Below, piece after piece: positions 17,042 to 24,928 of a stretch of DNA of 64,000 nt. Location of the stretch: NCBI GenBank assembly GCA_963848175.1, contig CAWKCO010000003.1:682001-746000 (forward strand). Direction: 5' to 3'. Source of the DNA: JAMZMI01 sp963848175 (GTDB lineage: Bacteria > Bacteroidota > Bacteroidia > Cytophagales > Cyclobacteriaceae). The translations under genes and the position numbers were made by a program. Numbering within the stretch: position 1 is the stretch's first letter; every line of letters starts with the position of its first letter. The notes under the pieces are model-generated. The model ran no database searches, was not told the DNA's origin, and was given only the letters and a program-made list of their open reading frames with translations.

Positions 17042-18022
17042 ATGAAAAGATTCATTGAATTGTTTGTACTCGTTACGGTCTTTGGTTGTAATGATTTTTT
17101 TGACAAGGATGTTTACGTGGATTTGCCAGAACACCAGCCGCGAATTGTTGTGAATGCTGTGATCAATGCCGATGATACTTTGGTAAGAATAGTGGTGACT
17201 AAATCCGTGCCCATGGAGAGCAAGGAGTATTCCGGAAAACGCGTTAATAATGCCGAAATTACCCTGCTTCGAAATGGGGTGGAAGTTTCTAGTATTGATA
17301 TTGGTTCAAATAATGAAGGATATTACTTTAATCACCAACCAGAAGTGGGTGACAAATATGAAATAACCGTGGCTGTGCCAGGCTTGAAGACCGTGGCAAG
17401 TGAGGTGATAGTGCCTACGCGTTCTAATTTGCTCTCGGCAAAGACAGTAGGCAAACGCTACGACATTGACGGGTATGAATATGCCGGGATCAAGTTTAGG
17501 ATAAAGGATATACCGAATGAGAAGAATTTTTATGAGGTGGTCTTGGTGAATGGTTACAATAGAAACATTACGGAGTATAGAGAAGATGGTACGGATACCA
17601 GCTTTGTATTAAGTTCGGGCGGTGAAGTGACTTATTTACTATCTCCCATGTCCTGGCTTGTAGAGACGCCTTCGGGGTTGTGTTTCTCGGATACTCCTTT
17701 TCAAGATGGAGAAGTGGATGTGGAAGTATGGACAGATTCTTATTTTTTAGATGATCAAGAAGGTTCTCCCTACATTTATGAGCAATATGATGATGATGGT
17801 AGACTTTTATATAAAGAATCTAGGGATAGGTTGATCTATCTAAAAGTACGATCCATGACAGAAGCGTATTACGACTATCAGCGTACGATAGAGATACATC
17901 AGTGGAATCAATATCCAGATTTATTCTCTGGTGAACCAGTACCCATGAAGACAAACATCAAAGATGGTTTTGGGTTGTTTGGTGCAACGTCTTTTAGTCA
18001 GGTGAAAGTTGAGAAAAAATAA
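17042..18022 (+). CDS. DUF4249 lipoprotein
   Basis: A 326-residue protein from the ATG at 17042; the TTG at 17033 is less likely. Signal and lipobox VFGC (Cys at about 16), then NDFFDKDVYVDLPEHQPRIVVNAVINADD, the classic DUF4249 opening, and beta-rich Ig-like segments (NNAEITLLRNGVEV, GDKYEITVAVPGL). It is a predicted surface or periplasmic lipoprotein working with the preceding TonB receptor, 5 bases upstream. The last residues (FGATSFSQVKVEKK) are shorter than many family members. Confidence 0.85.
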   Translation: MKRFIELFVLVTVFGCNDFFDKDVYVDLPEHQPRIVVNAVINADDTLVRIVVTKSVPMESKEYSGKRVNNAEITLLRNGVEVSSIDIGSNNEGYYFNHQPEVGDKYEITVAVPGLKTVASEVIVPTRSNLLSAKTVGKRYDIDGYEYAGIKFRIKDIPNEKNFYEVVLVNGYNRNITEYREDGTDTSFVLSSGGEVTYLLSPMSWLVETPSGLCFSDTPFQDGEVDVEVWTDSYFLDDQEGSPYIYEQYDDDGRLLYKESRDRLIYLKVRSMTEAYYDYQRTIEIHQWNQYPDLFSGEPVPMKTNIKDGFGLFGATSFSQVKVEKK

Positions 18023-18031
18023 TTCAATTAT

Positions 18032-18151
18032 ATGAAGACAGAGGAAAGGGTTGTTTGTATTGATTATGGTGTTGTCACGATTAATAATAAGCCTACAGGT
18101 GCGGATACCCAACCTTTCCCAATTCCAGATCAAAGACTTGAGTATGTCTAA
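18032..18151 (+). CDS. Possible 39-residue peptide
   Basis: A short open frame begins with ATG nine bases after the DUF4249 stop. Its product is hydrophilic (MKTEERVVCIDYG...) and ends at the start of the ATCTA repeats. There is no homologue that I recognise; it may be chance. Listed because its position would make it the third gene of the receptor operon. Confidence 0.2.
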   Translation: MKTEERVVCIDYGVVTINNKPTGADTQPFPIPDQRLEYV

Positions 18152-18185
18152 CATCTAGAGTCTTTGATCTAACATCTAGCGTCTA
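18147..18185. repeat. ATCTAACATCTAG repeats at the VRR-NUC 3' end
   Basis: Units TCTAACATCTAG, AGTCTTTG, ATCTAACATCTAG and CGTCTA flank the stop of the VRR-NUC gene. It is the second location of the repeat family seen at 14463-14530. Confidence 0.7.
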
Positions 18186-19820
18186 CAATTCCCACCTTAC
18201 CCTCAATATCTCACTCTTGATTTTGTTTTGAGCAAAGAAATCTAGCCAGAAGAGCTGCTGATTGGAAAGGTGATCGTTGGGCGATTTGATTTCGTAGAAA
18301 TGGTATTCTTTTTCCTTCCAGATAAAAATATCAGGAAATCCCGTGCTATTGTCCTTCACATTTTTGGCCATTTCCATCAACACCTTTTTGATTCCCGCGA
18401 GGGGAATAAGGTCTATTGCCACAAGGGTGGTGGGCAGCAAGTCAGGATGCCAGCCAAAGAGCGGGTTGCTAATGTCTTTTTTTAGCGCATGCGTGGTGCT
18501 GACAAAGCTGGATAGTTTCTTTTTTGAGCTGAGCGTCTGAAGTTTGGCCTTTAGATCGGCGTGGCGCATCTCATAAAACGCACTGGTGTGCAGGTCTGAA
18601 GGGGCACGTTGGAGTGGATGGTGAAAAGTGGCGGAAGTGGCATTAAAAAGCTCCTCCCAGAAGACCAGCCCAAAGAGCGCTCTCCAGAGATAGTTTTCTA
18701 CGTGCACGCCCTCATAGCCTAGCTCATAAAAATGCTGAAGGGCTTTTTGCTCTACTTTTCCTTGTAAGGATGCTGCTATCACGATCTCTTGCCCTAGCTT
18801 GATGCGGTCGGTGGTGCTGCGGTTGGTGCGAGCGCCCGTTTTGGCGATAAAGTCTTGAGCATAAATCTTCTCTGTGGCATTGTACGGATGATCATAGACA
18901 TATAGAGCCAAGTCTTTGGCTTCCTCTTTTCTATCCGTTTTGTCATAGATGCGAATTTGCCTTTCGCGCGCAGGATGTTTTTTTGCTAGCGCATAATAGG
19001 AGAGTGCCTCGTCCCAAAACTTTTGTTTTTCGAAGTATTCTCCCAGCCGCAGCATGAGTTTGTCGGCAGCTTTTCGCGCATGCGGAAAATCAATGAGACT
19101 GCTCCAGTTGATAGGCGAGATGATTTCTAGTAAACCCTCAGGATCGCCAATGAGCATATATTCTCTGATGGCGCTATTAAGTTTCGAGAGCTCAAATACG
19201 GCCAGCGCCTCTTCGTGACTATCAAACCATGGTGTGAAGTTATGTCCTTCCAAGTTCTCTAGTTTCACATGCCCCACATCGCGCACCACAAACTCCGTCA
19301 TCTGTCCATGTCGGTGACCGAAGAATAGCAACTTCAGAAATTCAAAATGCTCCTGTCTCGTAAATTGAAGGATGGCTTGTCGTACAATCAAATCGCTATA
19401 ATCTTCAGGTGTTGCTTCCATCTCTAGCGTGATCAGGATTTCCTCTTTTTTCATCCGATTTTCTATCAAATGAGGGAAGTGCGTGCAGAGTTCGCTTTTT
19501 GTAAAGAGGGCGAAGAGTCGCGGATCTTGTACCAGATCAAGCGTAGCGAATCCCCCTTCGATAAGCGTTTCAGCCGCAGCTCCAATGTTACCTATTTCTT
19601 CATAGGCCAATTTGTCCAGACGAAAATACTCACCTTTGCGATTGGCCATGCGCAGCATCAGGCATTGTGCATCTTCGGGAAGCGCCTGATATTCTGAGAT
19701 AAAACTTTTGCCTGTTTCCCCAAGCAAGTTTTGCGAATACTTCTGCACAAAATCAATGAGATAATTGAAGTAATCCAAATAGTATTTCGGCGGTAGTACA
19801 ATGGTCTCTTTGTTGGGCAT
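18183..19820 (-). CDS. VRR-NUC domain nuclease, FAN1-like
   Basis: A 545-residue protein from the ATG at 19820. The N-terminal about 250 residues are helical (SAP/winged-helix-like in FAN1 homologues). The middle has TPR-like helices (YFEKQKFWDEALSYYALAKK). The C-terminus is a VRR-NUC nuclease: GFPDIFIWKEKEYHFYEIKSPNDH holds the PD...ExK metal site (Asp about 497, Glu-x-Lys about 510-512), followed by QQLFWLDFF. FAN1-family enzymes are structure-specific 5' flap exonucleases/endonucleases that unhook DNA cross-links. The gene is last in a leftward cluster (acyltransferase, SGNH hydrolase). Its final ten codons are duplicated at 14520-14556. Confidence 0.85.
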   Translation of the reverse strand: MPNKETIVLPPKYYLDYFNYLIDFVQKYSQNLLGETGKSFISEYQALPEDAQCLMLRMANRKGEYFRLDKLAYEEIGNIGAAAETLIEGGFATLDLVQDPRLFALFTKSELCTHFPHLIENRMKKEEILITLEMEATPEDYSDLIVRQAILQFTRQEHFEFLKLLFFGHRHGQMTEFVVRDVGHVKLENLEGHNFTPWFDSHEEALAVFELSKLNSAIREYMLIGDPEGLLEIISPINWSSLIDFPHARKAADKLMLRLGEYFEKQKFWDEALSYYALAKKHPARERQIRIYDKTDRKEEAKDLALYVYDHPYNATEKIYAQDFIAKTGARTNRSTTDRIKLGQEIVIAASLQGKVEQKALQHFYELGYEGVHVENYLWRALFGLVFWEELFNATSATFHHPLQRAPSDLHTSAFYEMRHADLKAKLQTLSSKKKLSSFVSTTHALKKDISNPLFGWHPDLLPTTLVAIDLIPLAGIKKVLMEMAKNVKDNSTGFPDIFIWKEKEYHFYEIKSPNDHLSNQQLFWLDFFAQNKIKSEILRVRWEL

Positions 19821-19895
19821 GATCAAGCAGAAGCCTTATGTTTCTGCAAAGATAGTGCATGCGAGGAGCAAGAGGTAGGGGAAGGAACCAGTGGA

Positions 19896-20510
19896 TTAAA
19901 TACCAAAATGCCTTCTGACCACCCCTTTCCATATTTTATAACCTTTCTCGTTGAGGTGTAGCTGATCCTCTTGATAGAGCTCAGGTCGAGCTACTCCTCT
20001 TTCGTCCAGCATCGAGTCAAAAACGTTGATTTGCTCTGCTTTGGTAGTGGCGAGGAGATCTTTTCGTATCAACTTGTTTGTGAGTCGGATGTTTTCTTGC
20101 AGGTAAGTACGAGACGGACTTGGTTTGATGGTAATCACGGATATGGGCGTAAGGGGGAAATCCTTGCGTGTCATTTCCTTTAGCTTCTGAAATTTGATAT
20201 TGACATGCTCAGGAGAAAGCCCATTGTCTAGATCATTATCTCCACAGTAGAATACTACGTGAGCTGCACGAGGAATTCTTTTGAAGAGCCGCTCATAGTA
20301 GTAAATGCACCAGCCGAAGGAAGAGCCACCAAAACCAAGGTTGAGCACGTTCAGTGGAGCCAAATCCTGCTCCATGGTTTCCCACAGACGTATGGACGAG
20401 CTACCATAAAAAACAATGAGTTGATCAAAATTCTCCCAAGTAGCGATTTTCTTTTCTAAGGCAATTATCTCCTCTTCAAACATTTCCATGAATGACGATT
20501 TTGTGTTCAT
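19896..20510 (-). CDS. SGNH/GDSL-family hydrolase
   Basis: A 204-residue protein with no signal peptide. The nucleophile block is FYGSSSIRLWE (Ser about 38), block II GFGGSSFG supplies the Gly, block III is GDND (about 90-93), and block V is DQLHLNEKGY with catalytic Asp and His near the C-terminus. Such enzymes hydrolyse esters of lipids or acylated sugars. It lies 4 bases after the PlsC-like acyltransferase gene, so a shared role in acyl-chain metabolism is likely. The exact substrate is not visible. Confidence 0.85.
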   Translation of the reverse strand: MNTKSSFMEMFEEEIIALEKKIATWENFDQLIVFYGSSSIRLWETMEQDLAPLNVLNLGFGGSSFGWCIYYYERLFKRIPRAAHVVFYCGDNDLDNGLSPEHVNIKFQKLKEMTRKDFPLTPISVITIKPSPSRTYLQENIRLTNKLIRKDLLATTKAEQINVFDSMLDERGVARPELYQEDQLHLNEKGYKIWKGVVRRHFGI

Positions 20511-20514
20511 TTTT

Positions 20515-21435
20515 TCAGCGTTTCAAGTGATCACTCGCTTGATCAGCTGCTTCTTCTACATACTTCACGTATTTCTTCCGCAAGTTTCTTAAAAAAGTTT
20601 TCATTTCTATTTTTTCATAGGATTTTGAGAGGTAATCACTCATTTTAAATGGTTTGTTGATAACTACTGAAAAGGTGTTTTTTCGGATTCTCTTATCAAA
20701 ATTTGCAATGGCAATGGGTACAATCAGCGGCTCAGGAATGGTATTGGCCGCCAGTCTGAAGGCACCAGATTTAAATGCGCCCGGAGATTCTTCCGAACTG
20801 AATGAGGTGCCTTCCGGGCTAATGAGAAGATTGGTTTGGTTAGATAAGTAATGTTGAGCTACGGCATAAAACTCCTTCCTTTTTGCTTCCCGATAGGCGG
20901 GGGAGTTGGTGCGTGGATCAGATTCGTTGGTATAGACATCTATATGCCCCAGACGTGCATAGTAGTCTTGATGGGCATACTCACCACCTCTGCCTATGCG
21001 CACGATTCGGATACCCGGGTCTCCATATTTCTTGTGTAAAATTTCAGAGCTAATAAAATGTGAATCCAGCGTGATTTGAAAGTTATTCGGCAGTGTGTTG
21101 AAAGGATGGTTTCGCAGGTGATTGTAAATAAAGATGTGTCCAGCTTGTTCTGGCAGGTTCTCCCAGCCAGTAATGATGCTATTGGCGTTTTCAAAAGTTT
21201 TTGAAGACTGTACCGCACATATTTTTCGTACCTCATCAGGTTTGAGCACAGGGTCAGCTTTTACTACAGATTGATAAGTGCTGACCAGTCCTTTATAAAA
21301 ATTGAGCTCTTTATTTACCTCACGCATGGTGTCTAGGCACAGCGAAGAGATGTTTCTTTCTAGCGAATCACCATCTTCTTTTAGCGTTTTTAGGATTCCA
21401 ATACCTATCTCAATGGTGAGTTTGTTTTGAAGCAA
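20515..21435 (-). CDS. PlsC-like acyltransferase
   Basis: The 306 residues contain the glycerolipid acyltransferase pattern: IFIYNHLRNHPF in place of NHxxxxD, LLISPEGTSFSSEESPGAFKSGAFRLA for the EGTR-F-KKGA block, and PLIVPIAI for the last motif. The enzyme probably acylates a lysophosphatidate-like acceptor at the inner membrane. The start is unsure: the annotated one is TTG at 21435, but the frame stays open and protein-like upstream to 21549, over the end of the preceding gene, with only an ATT (21510) as a possible initiator. It may therefore be translated from a rare start, or the ATG has been lost. The missing Asp of the first motif makes the exact reaction uncertain. Confidence 0.72.
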   Translation of the reverse strand: MLQNKLTIEIGIGILKTLKEDGDSLERNISSLCLDTMREVNKELNFYKGLVSTYQSVVKADPVLKPDEVRKICAVQSSKTFENANSIITGWENLPEQAGHIFIYNHLRNHPFNTLPNNFQITLDSHFISSEILHKKYGDPGIRIVRIGRGGEYAHQDYYARLGHIDVYTNESDPRTNSPAYREAKRKEFYAVAQHYLSNQTNLLISPEGTSFSSEESPGAFKSGAFRLAANTIPEPLIVPIAIANFDKRIRKNTFSVVINKPFKMSDYLSKSYEKIEMKTFLRNLRKKYVKYVEEAADQASDHLKR

Positions 21436-21517
21436 ATGCGGTACTTGATGCAGATTCGAGCACAGATCGAGGTTGGTGCTGTTTTGTTCTATTAGGTTGC
21501 TTATCGCAATGATTTCT

Positions 21518-22456
21518 TTATTGAATTTGACAGAGATTAGTCGTCGCTCTTATAGCTTGTAGCTGATGACCGATTAGCCAAAGAAGTCTGTAATGCAGTT
21601 CCCGAGCAAACAGACTGTCGTGCTGCGACATCCATTGCAGTGTTTCTTTAGGAATAAAATAGAGTACCGTTTCTTGTTTTGCCGTAGCATTGATCAACGT
21701 CTGCTTGTCTATGGCCGCTGACCACCCCACCATAAATCCTGGCGTGATCATATTTCTAAAACCAATAGTCTCATTGTGTGTATCGCGATAGGTGTAAGTC
21801 ACTTTCCCCGAAACGAGGAGGTAGATTCCTTTTAGATGAGTGTCTTGTTCGTAGATGATATCATTGGTTCGATACTGTCTACGCTCCACATGTCTGGCCA
21901 GAATCTCCAGCTGTTCTTCTTCAAAGATTTCAAAAAAGGGCGACTTCCGTAAAAACTGTACGATATCATTTTCTTCGGGCAGCTTGGTGCTTTGGTAGTC
22001 TTCCACAAAGAGTAATTGCTCATCGTTGGATACGCTTGGAGCAAATTCGCTGAGCATATCAATGGCTTCTTTGATGAGGAACGTACAGCGTGAACAAATG
22101 AGCTTGATCATCGCTACGCTCAACTCATTGTTTTTTAGTTTTTCTTCCAAAACGGAAAACTCCCAGCATAGCAACTTGGCTGTGGGTGACTCTATCTTGG
22201 CAGTGGTGGCATATCTATTTGGGGAGATGAGTCCACTCCAGCCAATGGGAGTGAAGGGAGCTTCCGTGAAGCCAACTGCAAGTTGCTCCGACCCTTCTTC
22301 CATGTTTAGATGAAAACTGATTTTTCCTTCTAAGAGAAAGTAGAAATAATCAGCCTTGGCGAACTGTTCCGTGAGTACATCGCCTTGATTGAGGTTAATT
22401 TCATGAGCTACTTCATAAATTGGCGAAAGCTTATCGGAATCAGGCAGAGAGATCAT
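21518..22456 (-). CDS. Protein with two cyclic-nucleotide-binding domains, no HTH
   Basis: 312 residues from the ATG at 22456. Two CAP_ED-type beta-roll domains can be seen: residues about 15-130 (LNQGDVLTEQFAKADYFYFLLEGKISF ...) and about 170-300 (PFFEIFEEEQLEILARHVERRQYRTNDIIYEQDTHLKGIYLLVSGKVTYTYRD). The C-terminus stops after a helix without a DNA-binding helix-turn-helix, so it is not a Crp/Fnr regulator of the usual kind. It probably senses a nucleotide or second messenger and acts on a partner protein. Its reading frame overlaps the open extension of the downstream acyltransferase. Confidence 0.75.
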   Translation of the reverse strand: MISLPDSDKLSPIYEVAHEINLNQGDVLTEQFAKADYFYFLLEGKISFHLNMEEGSEQLAVGFTEAPFTPIGWSGLISPNRYATTAKIESPTAKLLCWEFSVLEEKLKNNELSVAMIKLICSRCTFLIKEAIDMLSEFAPSVSNDEQLLFVEDYQSTKLPEENDIVQFLRKSPFFEIFEEEQLEILARHVERRQYRTNDIIYEQDTHLKGIYLLVSGKVTYTYRDTHNETIGFRNMITPGFMVGWSAAIDKQTLINATAKQETVLYFIPKETLQWMSQHDSLFARELHYRLLWLIGHQLQAIRATTNLCQIQ

Positions 22457-22596
22457 CACATCTTGATTTATGTATATTCACAATTTTACATTATTTTCTT
22501 GCGAATTATTTAATAAAATCAATAAAAAATTATGATCACTCGGTGATATATTGCATTTTGTTGTGAATTGTTTGGTTTGTGTTTAGGAAGATAATC

Positions 22597-24870
22597 TCAA
22601 TCTTCTACTATTCTCAATTTAGCAAAGCTCAATAGCAGGGTTTTTTCGCCAGCGGTTTTAAACTCCACCTTTGCTTTTCTATTGGCTCCATCTTCATCTA
22701 TATGGCTCACCACTCCAAAGCCAAATTTTGGATGCTCCACTTTCATTCCAGTCACTAGTTTGGTGGTGTCTGAGGGTTTGAAATCTTCACTGGGCTTGTG
22801 CTGAGGTTGAGAAGCAAACTTGCGCTGAGCCTTGTCCTTTTTTAGATTATTTACAAAGTTTTTCGTGACATAGCTTTCTGCCGAAGACAGGGGTGCTGAA
22901 GACGAAAATTTTTTATTGACCTTGATATATGCTGGGTCTACTTCCTCCAAAAATCTACTTGGCTCGCAGCTTTTCAACGTTCCGAAACGATAGCGATTCA
23001 ACGCATAAGTGAGGTGCAGTTTCGTTTTCGCTCTGGTGATGGCCACATAAAAAAGCCTGCGTTCTTCTTCCAAATCTGCTCTGCTGCTCAGCATCATTTG
23101 CGATGGAAAAAGCTCCTCTTCCATCCCTACGATATACACATAGCTAAATTCCAATCCTTTAGACATGTGTACCGTCATCAAAGTAATGGCATCATCAGGA
23201 TTTTCTGAGCGATCTTCGTCTGTAAGTAGTGTTACATCTTGTAAAAATGAACTCAAACTTTTGTCTTCACGTTCGGGATCGTCGGTAAACTCCTTGATCG
23301 CATTGAGTAGTTCCTGCACGTTTTCGTAGCGGCTCATGCCCTCTATGGTTTTGTCCTCATAGAGCTCTTTTAGCAGGCCAGAAGTCTTGGCCACATGGGC
23401 GGCAGTCTCATAAGCATCCTTCTTTTCATTGGTGAGCCTGAAGCTTTTTATCAACGTGGCAAAAGCTTGAACCTGTGTTCCGCCTTTACCCCCTACAAAC
23501 TGTTGTGCCTTTTCTAAAATGCTACTCAGTGGCAGTCCTTCTTCGTTTGCCGCTACAACAAGTTTTTCAATCGTCCCAGGACCAATTCCCCTTTTAGGAA
23601 GGTTGATGATTCTGCGCATGGCCTGTTCATCATTCGGATTCACGATGTACCTCAGGTATCCGATCAAATCCTTGATTTCTTTTCTTTGGTAAAAAGAAAG
23701 CCCACCCACGATGCGGTACTTGAGGTTGTTTCTTCTCAGCGCCTCTTCTATGGATCTGGACTGGCTATTGGTTCGGTAAAGAATAGCAAACTCATTGTTA
23801 GGAATCTGACTTTTCATCTTCGTCTCGAAGATGGAAGACGCTACCAGTTTGCCTTCTTCATTGTCCGAAGTAGCTTTGATAAGCTCTATCAGTTCACCTT
23901 CTTGATTGTCTGTCCATACATTTTTCTTTAGCTGTGCCGTATTCTTAAAAATGACGGAGTTGGCAGCATTTACTATCGTTTTAGTGGATCGGTAGTTTTG
24001 TTCCAGCTTGATTATTTTCAAGTCAGGGTAGTCTCTTTCGAAATTCAAAATGTTTTGAATGTCTGCACCACGGAAAGCGTAGATACTTTGCGCATCATCG
24101 CCAACTACAGCGATGTTTTGCCGCACGGCAGCCAATTTTCTAGCAATAACATATTGCGAAATATTGGTATCCTGAAACTCGTCTATGAGCAAGTATTTGA
24201 ATCGCTGCTGGTATTTATTGAGCACATCCAGATGATCTCTGAAAAGGACATTGGTCTGAAAAAGCAAGTCGTCAAAATCCATGGCATCCGCAGCAGAGCA
24301 GCGGAGCACATAGGTTTTATAGATTTGCCCCATTTCAGGTCTTCTGTTGGTGGCATCATCTTCGGCATAGATGGGGTCGGCGAGATACTGCTGCCAGGAA
24401 ACCAGACGGTTCTTAGCAGCAGAGATTCTGCTGTAAACCAGATTTGGTTTGTACAGCTTGTCATCTAGGTTTTTCTCTTTTACGATTAGCTTAATGAGCG
24501 TTTTGGAATCGTCCGTATCGTAAATGGTGAAGTTGCTAGGGTAGCCCAGTTTGTGTGCTTCGGCTCTGAGGATTCTGGCAAAAACGGAGTGGAAAGTTCC
24601 CATCCACAGATTTTTGGCATCAGAACCGACAATGCTTTCCACTCGGTGGCGCATTTCTTTGGCCGCCTTGTTGGTGAAAGTAAGCGCCATGATATTGAAT
24701 GGATCCACGCCATGTTCTCGTATGAGGTGCACGATTCTGTAGGTCAAAACGCGTGTCTTCCCAGAGCCAGCTCCTGCTATGAGCATGGTTGGCCCTTCGG
24801 TGTTCACCACTCCTTCTCTTTGAGAAGGATTCAATGTCATTAAATAATCTGCCTGATCTTCACTTGCCAT
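22597..24870 (-). CDS. pcrA: ATP-dependent DNA helicase PcrA/UvrD
   Basis: A 757-residue superfamily 1A helicase. Motifs: Q-motif LNPSQREGVV, Walker A AGAGSGKT (about 31-38), Ia FTNKAAKEM, II DEFQD, III VVGDDAQSIYAFRGA, IV LEQNYRSTK, V VHMSKGLEF, VI VAITRAK. The C-terminus has the PcrA tudor-like segment (GMKVEHPKFGFGVVSHIDE) that contacts RNA polymerase. It unwinds 3'-5' in nucleotide excision and mismatch repair and in clearing replication conflicts. It stands alone between a histidine kinase and the cyclic-nucleotide-domain gene, with about 140 bases before the latter. Confidence 0.95.
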   Translation of the reverse strand: MASEDQADYLMTLNPSQREGVVNTEGPTMLIAGAGSGKTRVLTYRIVHLIREHGVDPFNIMALTFTNKAAKEMRHRVESIVGSDAKNLWMGTFHSVFARILRAEAHKLGYPSNFTIYDTDDSKTLIKLIVKEKNLDDKLYKPNLVYSRISAAKNRLVSWQQYLADPIYAEDDATNRRPEMGQIYKTYVLRCSAADAMDFDDLLFQTNVLFRDHLDVLNKYQQRFKYLLIDEFQDTNISQYVIARKLAAVRQNIAVVGDDAQSIYAFRGADIQNILNFERDYPDLKIIKLEQNYRSTKTIVNAANSVIFKNTAQLKKNVWTDNQEGELIELIKATSDNEEGKLVASSIFETKMKSQIPNNEFAILYRTNSQSRSIEEALRRNNLKYRIVGGLSFYQRKEIKDLIGYLRYIVNPNDEQAMRRIINLPKRGIGPGTIEKLVVAANEEGLPLSSILEKAQQFVGGKGGTQVQAFATLIKSFRLTNEKKDAYETAAHVAKTSGLLKELYEDKTIEGMSRYENVQELLNAIKEFTDDPEREDKSLSSFLQDVTLLTDEDRSENPDDAITLMTVHMSKGLEFSYVYIVGMEEELFPSQMMLSSRADLEEERRLFYVAITRAKTKLHLTYALNRYRFGTLKSCEPSRFLEEVDPAYIKVNKKFSSSAPLSSAESYVTKNFVNNLKKDKAQRKFASQPQHKPSEDFKPSDTTKLVTGMKVEHPKFGFGVVSHIDEDGANRKAKVEFKTAGEKTLLLSFAKLRIVED

Positions 24871-24928
24871 TCGGCAAATCTAAAGATCATTTGCTGGTTT
24901 AGCGTCTGTGAATATAAAAAATGGAGGA

